Of a DNA stretch of 64,000 nucleotides, positions 50,034 to 58,249 are shown piece by piece (the stretch's first letter is position 1; every line of letters begins with the position of its first letter). Location of the stretch: the NCBI RefSeq assembly GCF_017743935.1, contig NZ_JAGHRE010000011.1, forward strand, positions 1 through 64,000, written 5' to 3'. Source of the DNA: Tropicibacter sp. R16_0. GTDB taxonomy: Bacteria; Pseudomonadota; Alphaproteobacteria; Rhodobacterales; Rhodobacteraceae. Made by a program: the position numbers and the translations under genes. The notes beneath the pieces are model-generated. The model saw only the letters and a list, made by a program, of their open reading frames with translations. It was not told where the DNA came from and did not search any database.

Positions 50034-50894
50034 ATGACCCGTACTGTTTATGTAAATGGCGAATACCTGCCCGAGACCGAGGCCACGGTGTCGATCTTTG
50101 ACCGTGGGTTCCTGATGGCGGATGCGGTTTACGAGGTGACCAGTGTTCTGGACGGCAAGCTGATCGATTTCGAAGGTCACGCCGTACGCCTGAAGCGGTC
50201 GCTGGATGAGCTGCAGATGGCCGAGCCGTGCACCAAGGACGAATTGCTGGAAATCCACCGCAAGCTCGTCGAGCTGAACGACATCAACGAAGGTCTGGTG
50301 TATCTGCAGGTCACGCGCGGCAGCGATGGCGACCGTGATTTTGTGTTCCCTTCGGCGGACACCAAGCCGACCATCGTGCTGTTCACTCAGAACAAGCCCG
50401 GTTTGGCGGACAGCCCGGCGGCCAAGAAGGGTGCCAAGATCATCTCGATCGAAGACATCCGTTGGGGCCGTCGCGACATCAAGACCGTGCAACTGCTTTA
50501 CCCCTCGATGGGCAAGATGATGGCCAAGGCTGCTGGCTGCGATGACGCCTGGATGATCGAAGACGGTCACGTGACCGAAGGCACGTCGAACAACGCGTAT
50601 TTCGTCAAGGACGGCAAGATCGTGACCCGCCCTCTGTCGAACGACATCCTGCACGGTATCACCCGCAAGGCGGTTCTGCGCATGGCGGCTGAGGCCCAGA
50701 TGGAAGTCGAAGAGCGCCTGTTCACCATCGACGAGGCGAAAGCGGCGGATGAGGCCTTTACCACATCGGCGTCGGCCTTTGTGATGCCGGTGGTTGAAAT
50801 CGACGGTGTTTCGTTGGGTGACGGCACTCCGGGTCCGATCGCCAAGCGCCTGCGCGAGATCTACCTGGACGAAAGCCTCAAGGCCGCGATCTGA
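50034..50894 (+). CDS. dat: D-amino-acid transaminase (fold-IV PLP enzyme)
   Basis: 286-residue class IV aminotransferase. It opens TRTVYVNGEYLPETEATVSI, then FDRGFLMADAVYEVTSVLDG, both canonical for D-amino-acid aminotransferases. The PLP Lys is in WGRRDIKTVQLLYPSMGKMM near residue 150, and the phosphate-binding VTEGTSNNAYFVKDG near 182-196 is present. It moves the amino group of many D-amino acids to 2-oxoglutarate, giving D-glutamate for DgcN/DgcA. It starts after GGAGA, 10 bases from dgcA. The operon ends at a hairpin 45 bases after the stop. Confidence 0.92.
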   Translation: MTRTVYVNGEYLPETEATVSIFDRGFLMADAVYEVTSVLDGKLIDFEGHAVRLKRSLDELQMAEPCTKDELLEIHRKLVELNDINEGLVYLQVTRGSDGDRDFVFPSADTKPTIVLFTQNKPGLADSPAAKKGAKIISIEDIRWGRRDIKTVQLLYPSMGKMMAKAAGCDDAWMIEDGHVTEGTSNNAYFVKDGKIVTRPLSNDILHGITRKAVLRMAAEAQMEVEERLFTIDEAKAADEAFTTSASAFVMPVVEIDGVSLGDGTPGPIAKRLREIYLDESLKAAI

Positions 50895-50938
50895 GGCCAG
50901 AACGCGACGCCTCTCTGACGAGAACGGAACAGTTTGCA

Positions 50939-50978
50939 ATCCTCCCTTGGGTCAGCCTGACCTGAGGGAGGATTTTTT
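50939..50978 (+). terminator. Terminator of the D-amino-acid operon, overlapping the next gene's ribosome-binding site
   Basis: ATCCTCCCTTGGGTCA pairs with TGACCTGAGGGAGGAT (two mismatches in the middle), loop GCC, followed by TTTTTT and then immediately ATG of the CoA-transferase gene. The GGAGG of the 3' arm is at ideal spacing (seven bases) to serve as its Shine-Dalgarno sequence. Confidence 0.85.
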
Positions 50979-52169
50979 ATGCGACCGTTCGAAGGCTTAC
51001 GAGTTTTGGACCTGACCCATGTGTTTGCAGGCCCCTTTTGCGCCTATCAGTTGGGTGTTTTGGGGGCCGAGGTCATAAAGATCGAACCCGTCAGTCAGCC
51101 CGACATGACCCGTATGGAAGGGGCAGACGCCACGCTGAACGCCCAGGGCATGGGCCTGTCTTTCCAGGCGCAGGGCGGGGGAAAGCGAGCGCTGGCGCTG
51201 GATCTGAAGACCGAGAAGGGCCGTGAGGTGTTTGACCGTTTGGTCGCGACGGCAGATGTTCTGGTGCAGAACTATACGGCGCACGCGGTTGAGGAGTTAG
51301 GGCTGGGATACGACCGCCTATCCGCGCTGAAGCCCGATCTTATCTATTGTGCGATCAGCGGATTTGGGGCGACGGGACCCAAAGCAGCCCATGCAGCCTA
51401 TGACGTGGTGATCCAGGCCTTTACCGGGATCATGGCGGCCAATGGGGAAGCCGATAGTGATCCGGTGCGCGTTGGCCCTGCGATGGTGGACTATGGCACC
51501 GGCGCGCAGGCGGCCATGGCGATTTCGGCGGCGTTGTTCGGGCGGTCACGGACTGGCTTGGGGCGTCGGATTGATGTGTCGATGGCGGATTGTGCGTTGA
51601 TGCTGATGAACTCGCACACGGCGACGACGCTGGCGACAGGGCAAGCGCCTAAGCCGCATGGCAATCAGGACCCGACGCTTGCGGGCTATGCCACCTATGA
51701 CACAGCGGACGGGCAGGTTATGATCGGCGCATTCACCAATGCACAGATGGCCAACTTGATGCATGTCATCGGGCAGGACGCGCGGGCCGATGCCATTCTG
51801 GCGACACCGCGGGCGCAGATCAGTGCGCGCCGAGAAGAGGATGCTGCGGTTTTGGCCGAAGTCCTTGCAACCCGTACGGCGGCTGAGTGGGAGGACAGGC
51901 TGAACGCGGCGCATGTTCCTGCTGCTCGGGTGCGTGGTTTGGCAGAGACGTTGGGCGAAGAACAGCTGAACACGCGCCCGATGATCCAGTCCGTAGACAA
52001 TATGGCGCTTGCCGTTGCCGGCTTCGGCTTTGATCATGGCGGGCCGTCACTGGATCATGCACCGCGCGCGCACGGGGCCGACAGCCGGTCTGTGCTGGCC
52101 GAATTGGGGATCGGCCACAGTGAATTTGATACCTTGCAGGATCAGGGCGTGGTGTTCAGCCCTTCTTAG
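50979..52169 (+). CDS. CaiB/BaiF family CoA-transferase (class III)
   Basis: 396-residue class III CoA-transferase. N-terminal signature MRPFEGLRVLDLTHVFAGPF, then QLGVLGAEVIKIEPVSQPD; CoA-binding region KRALALDLKTEKGREVFDRL near 70-90; ISGFGATGPKAAHAAYDVVI near 130; the catalytic Asp in PAMVDYGTGAQAAMAISAAL near residue 172. It moves CoA between a donor ester and an acid (formyl-, oxalate-, carnitine- or fatty-type acids); substrate is unknown. Its ribosome-binding site is buried in the upstream terminator stem, so readthrough from the D-amino-acid operon and its own start may be mutually exclusive. Confidence 0.9.
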   Translation: MRPFEGLRVLDLTHVFAGPFCAYQLGVLGAEVIKIEPVSQPDMTRMEGADATLNAQGMGLSFQAQGGGKRALALDLKTEKGREVFDRLVATADVLVQNYTAHAVEELGLGYDRLSALKPDLIYCAISGFGATGPKAAHAAYDVVIQAFTGIMAANGEADSDPVRVGPAMVDYGTGAQAAMAISAALFGRSRTGLGRRIDVSMADCALMLMNSHTATTLATGQAPKPHGNQDPTLAGYATYDTADGQVMIGAFTNAQMANLMHVIGQDARADAILATPRAQISARREEDAAVLAEVLATRTAAEWEDRLNAAHVPAARVRGLAETLGEEQLNTRPMIQSVDNMALAVAGFGFDHGGPSLDHAPRAHGADSRSVLAELGIGHSEFDTLQDQGVVFSPS

Positions 52170-52470
52170 TCACATTCTCTTCAAACGCGACCTCGAACGC
52201 GGCCTGTTTTTCGGGGCTCGCTTCGGTCTGATAGTTGGCTTTCCATTCGTCCATGGTCATGCCGTAAAAGATCTCGCGCGCCTGCCCTTTGTCCATCTCG
52301 ATGCCTTTTTCGTTGGCGGCCTCTTGATACCAGCGGGACAGGCAGTTGCGGCAGAACCCAGCCAGGTTCATCATATCGATGTTCTGGACGTCGGTACGGT
52401 CTTCCATCAGGTGCTTTTGCAGGCGGCGAAAGGCGGCGGCCTGGAGTTCGATTTCGGTCTGCTGATCCAT
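52156..52470 (-). CDS. DUF1244 family protein
   Basis: 104-residue protein matching the short alphaproteobacterial/gammaproteobacterial DUF1244 family: LQAAAFRRLQKHLMEDRTDV near residues 10-29, QNIDMMNLAGFCRNCLSRWY near 30-49 (conserved CxxC) and MDKGQAREIFYGMTMDEWKA near 60-79. ATG 52470 starts the family-typical chain. Function unknown. Its 3' end overlaps the convergent CoA-transferase gene by 14 bases. Confidence 0.92.
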   Translation of the reverse strand: MDQQTEIELQAAAFRRLQKHLMEDRTDVQNIDMMNLAGFCRNCLSRWYQEAANEKGIEMDKGQAREIFYGMTMDEWKANYQTEASPEKQAAFEVAFEENVTKKG

Positions 52471-52618
52471 GGGGTGGCTCCGAATGGCTATGGTTTGACG
52501 TAGAGGTAGCAACCAACAGGGCGTGTTACAACGGGCGCGATGTTGACGCTCGACCCTGTCCCTGCACATGGTGCCGCAGGTGGGCCTTGTCCCCGGATTT
52601 GAGCAGGCAGAGATTTCA

Positions 52619-53071
52619 ATGACCATCACGACCAGATTTGCGACAGAGGCGGACCGCCCGGCGTGGGAGCGTATGTTTCTGGCCTATGCCACCTTTGGCA
52701 AGACCGAGCAAACAGAGGACATGCGCGCACGCGTTTGGGGCTGGATCATGTCACCGACGGCGCAGACCCGGTGCATCGTTGCCGAAACCGAGGATGGCGG
52801 ATTGGTTGGCTTTACGCATTTCAGATCTTACGAGCGACCGCTGCCTGCAACCGTTGGCGCCTATATCGACGACATGTTCGTCGATCCAAAGATGCGCGGG
52901 CGGGGTGTGGTTGATCTGATGATCAAGGCCGTCGGGGATTTTGCTGAAAGCCAGGGCTGGGATGTGGTGCGCTGGATGACCCGCGAGGGCAACTATCGCG
53001 CTCGCGCTGTCTATGACCGGCATGCGGAAAAGACCGATTGGGTGACATACAGCTTGAGAAAACAAGAGTAG
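52619..53071 (+). CDS. GNAT-family N-acetyltransferase
   Basis: 150-residue GNAT domain: TTRFATEADRPAWERMFLAY at the N-terminus, VGFTHFRSYERPLPATVGAY and the central DDMFVDPKMRGRGVVDLMIK with the acetyl-CoA-binding R-G-R-G loop near residue 97. C-terminal ARAVYDRHAEKTDWVTY is typical. Substrate unknown. Start at ATG 52619; single gene. Confidence 0.9.
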   Translation: MTITTRFATEADRPAWERMFLAYATFGKTEQTEDMRARVWGWIMSPTAQTRCIVAETEDGGLVGFTHFRSYERPLPATVGAYIDDMFVDPKMRGRGVVDLMIKAVGDFAESQGWDVVRWMTREGNYRARAVYDRHAEKTDWVTYSLRKQE

Positions 53072-53102
53072 CGGAGCGCGCAATAGCGCGTTCCGCTTAA
53101 GG

Positions 53103-53342
53103 TCAGGCCAGTTTCAACGCAAGGTAAGGCGCCACGGCAAAGACCAAGGTCAGTGTCTTGTACTTTGCAAGATAAGCGAAATACGCCTTGCGGACGTCGG
53201 CTTCTTCCATCTTGAACATGCGGGCATGAACGCCGGTCACCCAATTCTGCATTGCCAACAGCATCACCGTGGTGAAGGCCAGAAAGCCTATGTTCAGAAC
53301 GGTCATCCATCCAAAGACGGTGGTCAGGAATTCTACGGTCAT
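53103..53342 (-). CDS. DUF6868-type small membrane protein
   Basis: 79-residue protein with two hydrophobic segments: VFGWMTVLNIGFLAFTTVML (residues 9-28) and YKTLTLVFAVAPYLALKLA at the C-terminus. Between them lies a charged stretch GVHARMFKMEEADVRKAYFA. This matches small proteins called DUF6868 in Rhodobacterales and marine gammaproteobacteria (by memory). Function unknown. AGGAGG-like AAAGGAGGGTATC precedes the ATG. Confidence 0.75.
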   Translation of the reverse strand: MTVEFLTTVFGWMTVLNIGFLAFTTVMLLAMQNWVTGVHARMFKMEEADVRKAYFAYLAKYKTLTLVFAVAPYLALKLA

Positions 53343-53464
53343 GATACCCTCCTTTCAGGGATATCTGGTGTCCTCCTTGACCATGATATGGGGTGCGAAG
53401 TGCGACCTCACAAGAATGTGAGCGTCGAAACCCGTGCCCGTTGACCCAGCGTCATGTTGGCGGG

Positions 53465-54202
53465 TCAGAGCCCACTGTCCTCTAGCGCGGCAGTCAGGAT
53501 CGGCGCGAGTCGCTCGGCCCATGCTCTCTGACCGGCGTGATCCGCGATCAGGTCATTTCGCAGCTCGATCAACACGTTGGGGCGACCATGCGCGGTACAA
53601 TGCGTGTCGATGGCATCGCCTGGCAGAACGCCGGTGTAGGGCTCGTTTTCACCCACAGTCAAATCGCCCTCGGCTTTCAAACGGTTGATCAGTGGGCGCG
53701 AGAACCGCTCATCCGGGGTGTAGAGGATGCCGATTTCCCACGGGCGGGGATCGCGGCCGCGCAGTTGGCGTGTGAACGAATGGACCGAGACGACGATTGC
53801 GTGGGGTAGGGCGGCCATACGCGCCAGTTCGCGGTGGTAAGGGCGATAGCACATGTCCAGCCGCCGTTCTCGCTCGGCCGCGTCGGCGTGGCGATTTCCG
53901 GGGATGATCGAGCCATCGTAGAGCTTCATCAACAGCGTCGGGTCGTCCTCGCCCCTGTTGGGGTCGATCACGAGGCGTGAGAAGTTCGAGGCCACAACAG
54001 GCGCATTCAGGATCTCGCCAAGATGTTTCGACACCTCATAGGCGCCGACGTCATAGGCGATGTGCCGTTCCATATCCTCGCGCGGCAAGCCCAGATCGCC
54101 GCCGTTGATTTCGGGCGGGACGGTGTTGGTGGCGTGATCGCAGGTGATCAGCCAGCGGGAGGGTTTGTTTTCGCCATGGGTGTAGAACGGGGTGTATGTC
54201 AT
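53465..54202 (-). CDS. N-formylglutamate amidohydrolase family protein
   Basis: 245-residue member of the FGase (HutG-type) family: RWLITCDHATNTVPPEINGG near residues 17-36 (with the Asp-His metal ligands), SRLVIDPNRGEDDPTLLMKL near 75-94, VVSVHSFTRQL near 140 and a C-terminal EIRNDL-like IELRNDLIADHAGQRAWAER. It hydrolyses formyl-glutamate or a related N-acyl amino acid; the DgcN/DgcA operon 3 kb away makes an N-acetylglutamate product, but a link is only speculative. Divergent from pyruvate kinase. Confidence 0.88.
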   Translation of the reverse strand: MTYTPFYTHGENKPSRWLITCDHATNTVPPEINGGDLGLPREDMERHIAYDVGAYEVSKHLGEILNAPVVASNFSRLVIDPNRGEDDPTLLMKLYDGSIIPGNRHADAAERERRLDMCYRPYHRELARMAALPHAIVVSVHSFTRQLRGRDPRPWEIGILYTPDERFSRPLINRLKAEGDLTVGENEPYTGVLPGDAIDTHCTAHGRPNVLIELRNDLIADHAGQRAWAERLAPILTAALEDSGL

Positions 54203-54316
54203 GCGCCTGTCATCTCTTTTGTCGCAGGTTTAGGGCAGTTGCCGCAGAAAGGGAATTGCGCGATAAGCGGTGCAAGACCGTTTGCGGTAACAATGTGCGG
54301 AACCAAGGGAGCAGCC

Positions 54317-55762
54317 ATGCGACGCCTCAGAAATGTAAAAATCGTGGCGACGCTGGGACCGGCGTCAGAAAGCTATGACATGATCCGGTCGCTCCACGAG
54401 GCGGGTGCTGACGTGTTTCGTTTGAACATGAGCCACGGCTCGCATGACGAAATCCGGGAAAAGCATCGGATCATCCGCCAGGTGGAAAAGGATCTGGATA
54501 GCCCGATTGCAATTCTGGCGGACCTTCAGGGGCCGAAGCTGCGGGTGGGGGTCTTTGCGGGCGATGCTGAAGAGTTGTTACCTGGCGCACCCTTCCGATT
54601 GGATTTGGACAAGACGCCCGGCGATGCAACCCGCGTGTGCCTGCCGCATCCCGAGATTTTCGAGGCATTGGAGCCGGGATCGCATCTGCTGGTGAATGAC
54701 GGCAAGATCCGGCTCAAGGTCGAGAGTTGCGGTGCGGACCACGCCAATTGTACGGTCGTGATTGGCGGGACGATTTCAAACCGCAAGGGTGTGAACGTGC
54801 CGGACGTGGTGCTGCCGCTGGCGGCGCTGTCCGATAAGGATCGCGCGGATCTGGAATTTGTCTGTCAGTTGGGCGTCGATTGGCTGGCGCTGAGTTTTGT
54901 GCAGCGGCCCAAGGATGTGTTTGAGGCGCGCGCGCTTGCCGATGGCCGCGCCGCGATTCTGTCCAAGATCGAAAAGCCGGCGGCGGTCGAGGCGTTTGAT
55001 GACATCCTCGATGCCTCAGACGGGATCATGGTGGCGCGTGGCGATCTGGGTGTTGAACTGCCCGTGGCTGCGGTGCCGCCGATCCAAAAGCGTTTGGTGC
55101 GCAAATGCCGGGCCGCGGCTAAGCCTGTGATCGTGGCGACCCAGATGCTGGAAAGCATGATCGAAAGCCCGATGCCCACCCGGGCCGAAGTTTCTGATGT
55201 GGCCACCGCCATCTATGAGGGCACGGATGCCATCATGTTGAGCGCAGAATCTGCGGCGGGGGGCTATCCGGTCGAGGCGGTGCAGACCATGGACCGCGTC
55301 GCAACCGAGGTCGAGGCCGACCCGACATATGTTCAGATCATCGCCGCCTCGCGTACTGCACAAGGGACCACGGTGGCGGATGGCATCGTGGCAGCTGCAC
55401 GCGAGATCGCCGAAAAGACCGACATCAAGGCCATCTGCTGTTTTACCCAAAGCGGAACAACCGCACTCAAGACGGCTCGGGAACGCCCCGGCGTGCCGAT
55501 CATCGCGTTGACCTCGTTGCGGGGCACCGCGCGGCGCTTGTGTCTGTCGTGGGGGTGCCATTGCGTGATGACCCCCGAGTTGGAGCGTTTCAAGGGCGCC
55601 GTGGTCAATGCGGCCCGAGCGGCCCGCGCAGATGGGTTTGCCACCGAAACGGATCAGATCGTGGTCACAGCGGGTGTGCCATTCAACGTTCCAGGCTCCA
55701 CCAATATCCTGCGGGTGGCGCCGTGTGACGAACGGCTGATTTACAACACCGATCCGGGCTAA
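54317..55762 (+). CDS. pyk: Pyruvate kinase
   Basis: 481-residue pyruvate kinase, transferring phosphate from phosphoenolpyruvate to ADP. ATG 54317 with AAGGGAG upstream. Motifs: VKIVATLGPASESYD at the N-terminus, FRLNMSHGSHDEI near residue 35, the active-site KIEKPAAVEAFDDILDASDG near 218-237 followed by MVARGDLGVELP, and ATQMLESMIESPMPTRAEVS near 270-290. The C-terminal regulatory domain (CCFTQSGTTALKTARERPGV) is complete. In-frame upstream ORF is antisense to the amidohydrolase gene and was dropped. Confidence 0.96.
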   Translation: MRRLRNVKIVATLGPASESYDMIRSLHEAGADVFRLNMSHGSHDEIREKHRIIRQVEKDLDSPIAILADLQGPKLRVGVFAGDAEELLPGAPFRLDLDKTPGDATRVCLPHPEIFEALEPGSHLLVNDGKIRLKVESCGADHANCTVVIGGTISNRKGVNVPDVVLPLAALSDKDRADLEFVCQLGVDWLALSFVQRPKDVFEARALADGRAAILSKIEKPAAVEAFDDILDASDGIMVARGDLGVELPVAAVPPIQKRLVRKCRAAAKPVIVATQMLESMIESPMPTRAEVSDVATAIYEGTDAIMLSAESAAGGYPVEAVQTMDRVATEVEADPTYVQIIAASRTAQGTTVADGIVAAAREIAEKTDIKAICCFTQSGTTALKTARERPGVPIIALTSLRGTARRLCLSWGCHCVMTPELERFKGAVVNAARAARADGFATETDQIVVTAGVPFNVPGSTNILRVAPCDERLIYNTDPG

Positions 55763-55791
55763 TACGCTTCTCTCCATATGGGGAGCGCGAC

Positions 55792-56016
55792 ATGGACACC
55801 GATCTGATACTTGTTTTGGGGCTGGTCTTTGCTGTCCTGTCGATACCCTCGATGATCTCGGCCTATAGCGATGACAGATCCATTCGCGCCTCGGCGATTG
55901 TGATGTTGTTGTCCCTGGGGGCAATGGCTTATGCGATCGTCACGCACCCAGGCGGGTATACCTTCGATCAAATTCCCGAAGTTTTTTTCGGTGTTGTCGC
56001 GCGATTCATGCCCTGA
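55792..56016 (+). CDS. Small hypothetical membrane protein
   Basis: 74-residue protein with two hydrophobic segments (LILVLGLVFAVLSIPSMISA at 5-24; ASAIVMLLSLGAMAYAIVTH at 33-52) and a soluble tail (YTFDQIPEVFFGVVARFMP). GGGGAGCGACATG gives a ribosome site. Proteins of this size and pattern follow pyruvate kinase in related genomes. Function unknown. Confidence 0.75.
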   Translation: MDTDLILVLGLVFAVLSIPSMISAYSDDRSIRASAIVMLLSLGAMAYAIVTHPGGYTFDQIPEVFFGVVARFMP

Positions 56017-56129
56017 CCCTCTTGCCTAAGTGATCCGACTTGCGTAAATGGCGCCTCTGACCGCGCGACCGGCTATTTGTGGCATGCCGAGTCGCGTTTC
56101 GAACCGAACCCGAACTCAAGGAGACGGAA

Positions 56130-56330
56130 ATGCCCAAGATGAAGACCAAGTCGAGCGCAAAGAAGCGCTTCAAGGTGACAGCAACCGGTAAGGTCCTGGC
56201 GGGCCAGGCCGGCAAGCGCCACGGCATGATCAAGCGGACCAAGAAATTCATCCGTGATGCCCGCGGCAACACCACCCTTTCTGCCCCCGACGCCAAGATC
56301 GTCAAGGGCTACATGCCCTACGACCGCTAA
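56130..56330 (+). CDS. rpmI: 50S ribosomal protein L35
   Basis: 66-residue L35: [20 protein letters not shown], then [20 protein letters not shown] and the C-terminal [11 protein letters not shown]. Precedes rplT by 15 bases with AGGAG between; the usual infC-rpmI-rplT order lacks infC here, so initiation factor 3 is encoded elsewhere. Confidence 0.97.
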   Translation: MPKMKTKSSAKKRFKVTATGKVLAGQAGKRHGMIKRTKKFIRDARGNTTLSAPDAKIVKGYMPYDR

Positions 56331-56345
56331 GAGGAGATCTGAGAT

Positions 56346-56711
56346 ATGTCCCGCGTTAAAGGTGGAACCACGACTCACGCCCGTCACAAGAAGGTTATCA
56401 AGGCCGCCAAAGGTTACTATGGCCGCCGCAAGAACACCTTCAAGGTCGCAACTCAGGCCGTCGACAAGGCGAACCAGTATGCAACTCGCGACCGTAAGCA
56501 GCGCAAGCGGAACTTCCGCGCGCTGTGGATCCAGCGCATCAACGCCGCCGTCCGTTCGCACGACGAAGCGCTGACATATTCGCGCTTCATCAACGGTCTG
56601 AACCTGGCCGGTATCGAAGTTGACCGTAAGGTCCTGGCCGACCTGGCCGTGCACGAGCCCGATGCATTCGGTGCCATCGTTGCCAAGGCACAGGCTGCTC
56701 TGGCCGCGTAA
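56346..56711 (+). CDS. rplT: 50S ribosomal protein L20
   Basis: 121-residue L20: [40 protein letters not shown], then [10 protein letters not shown]-type [20 protein letters not shown] and C-terminal [21 protein letters not shown]20 binds 23S rRNA and often represses its own operon through the leader. Ends at a good terminator. Confidence 0.97.
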   Translation: MSRVKGGTTTHARHKKVIKAAKGYYGRRKNTFKVATQAVDKANQYATRDRKQRKRNFRALWIQRINAAVRSHDEALTYSRFINGLNLAGIEVDRKVLADLAVHEPDAFGAIVAKAQAALAA

Positions 56712-56737
56712 GACGGTAAACGAGCGACAGTGAAAAG

Positions 56738-56777
56738 AAGGGTCGATCCTCAAGTGGATCGGCCCTTTTCGTTTTTC
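56738..56777 (+). terminator. Terminator of rpmI-rplT
   Basis: AAGGGTCGATCC pairs with GGATCGGCCCTT (one G-T) around six bases, followed by TTCGTTTTTCGG. Confidence 0.88.
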
Positions 56778-56802
56778 GGCATGGCTTGCGTTCTGCGGTG
56801 GT

Positions 56803-56826
56803 GCGCCGAGCCGAAGGCGAGGCGCC
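56803..56826. repeat. Second copy of a 24-bp intergenic repeat
   Basis: GCGCCGAGCCGAAGGCGAGGCGCC is identical to 40596-40619 and is itself a hairpin (GGCGC..GCGCC-type ends). Flanking GGCCCAA also matches in part. Part of a larger dispersed repeat seen in full at 40424-40682. Confidence 0.75.
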
Positions 56827-56900
56827 GGGCCCAACGGGAGGAGGTGTCCCGTCAGGGGCATCGACGACGGGCGGGAGCATTTGGCTCTTTTGTGGGCTGC

Positions 56901-58082
56901 TCAAGTCCGGTCAAGCGGCCTTTGGGTCAGGGCCAGCACGGCCCCGATCATCAACAGGACTGAGGCCGTCAACAGACTGTCGCCGATGTCGCCGGTTCGA
57001 TCCCCGATCAGCCCGGCGCCGATGGGGCCAACTGTTTGGGATACGGCAAAGACCACTGTGAACATGCTGATCGTCGCGCCCCAGCTGTCTTGCGGCATGT
57101 TCTGGCGCGTGAAGTTTGTGATCGCGCCAGGTGCCATGAACACCGACAGACCAAAGATGACTGCCGACACCATCAGCCCCGCAGCAGATGGAACAAAAAT
57201 CGGTAAGGCTGACCCGATCGCAATTCCGGTCAGGATCATGGCCAAGGGAACGCCGTTTGCGAAACGCGCAAACACCGACCGCCAGGCAAAGGGCGACAGG
57301 GTGATGCACACCCCAAGCAAGACCCAGGTGCCTGCGATCAAAGTCGCGCTATAGCTACGCTCCTGCATCCAAAGGGCCAGGAACGTCAGGTAAACGATGT
57401 AGCCCAGGCCAAACCCGGCGTAGCCACAGATCTCCCCTACCATCTTGCTTATGGGAACCGATCGGCGGCCAGGCGGCGGTGCCGAAGGGACTCGCATTGC
57501 CTCACCCGCCCAGATGCTCAAAGGGCAAATGGCAAAGCTCACCAAGCCGATGCCGATCCAGCTCCATGGCCAGGCCTCTGGTCCCAGCCAGTCCAGCATC
57601 ATGGGCAAAGTGGCGCCGCAAAGGACGATACCCAGACCTCCGCCGCCGCCAAAATAGAACGCAATCGATAGGGCATTGCGTTTGGGATCATCCTGAAACA
57701 AGGCGGCCGCCAGCGCGCCCCCAGCCACAAAAGACCCTGCTCCAAAGACACCTGCCAGAATGCGCCAGACACTCTGGGCCAACAAGGAAGCATTCAAACC
57801 GGTTGCAAACAGGCATATGGCGGTCAGGACAACGCCCGCGCTGAACAGGCGAGATGCCCCGACGCGGCGGATCAACGCCACGGTAAAAAGCGACCCCAGA
57901 ACATAGCCCAGGGCGTTGGCCGTGTTGAGCCACCCTGCTTCCGCATATGTCCAATTTTGTGTGGATTTCATCGCCGGCAAAATCAGCCCATAGGCAAAGC
58001 GGGCAAAACCGTTGGTGACACATACACCCAAGGCCAGCCCCAACAGGACCAACCAGGGTTTGGACGGGGTCGCGTTTTGCAT
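56901..58082 (-). CDS. MFS transporter, YbfB/YjiJ family
   Basis: 393-residue carrier with twelve predicted helices. N-terminal LVLLGLALGVCVTNGFARFA, then YGLILPAMKSTQNWTYAEAG, matches YbfB/YjiJ-type MFS proteins; helix 4-5 region VFGAGSFVAGGALAAALFQD contains the Gly-rich motif, and PISKMVGEICGYAGFGLGYI opens the second half. Substrate unknown. Convergent with rplT, divergent from the Hint gene. Confidence 0.88.
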   Translation of the reverse strand: MQNATPSKPWLVLLGLALGVCVTNGFARFAYGLILPAMKSTQNWTYAEAGWLNTANALGYVLGSLFTVALIRRVGASRLFSAGVVLTAICLFATGLNASLLAQSVWRILAGVFGAGSFVAGGALAAALFQDDPKRNALSIAFYFGGGGGLGIVLCGATLPMMLDWLGPEAWPWSWIGIGLVSFAICPLSIWAGEAMRVPSAPPPGRRSVPISKMVGEICGYAGFGLGYIVYLTFLALWMQERSYSATLIAGTWVLLGVCITLSPFAWRSVFARFANGVPLAMILTGIAIGSALPIFVPSAAGLMVSAVIFGLSVFMAPGAITNFTRQNMPQDSWGATISMFTVVFAVSQTVGPIGAGLIGDRTGDIGDSLLTASVLLMIGAVLALTQRPLDRT

Positions 58083-58249
58083 GCCGACAGGTCTCTCCTC
58101 ACATCCAGACGCTTGGGCAGGATGGGAAAAGACGCAAGCGGAACGCTGCGCAAAACTGCAAATTTGATGTGGAGTTCAAAATTAAACCCTATTTTTGCCA
58201 GTTTGCGTCAGCATATACGACCACAGAAACAAATGTTTGGTGTACCGCC

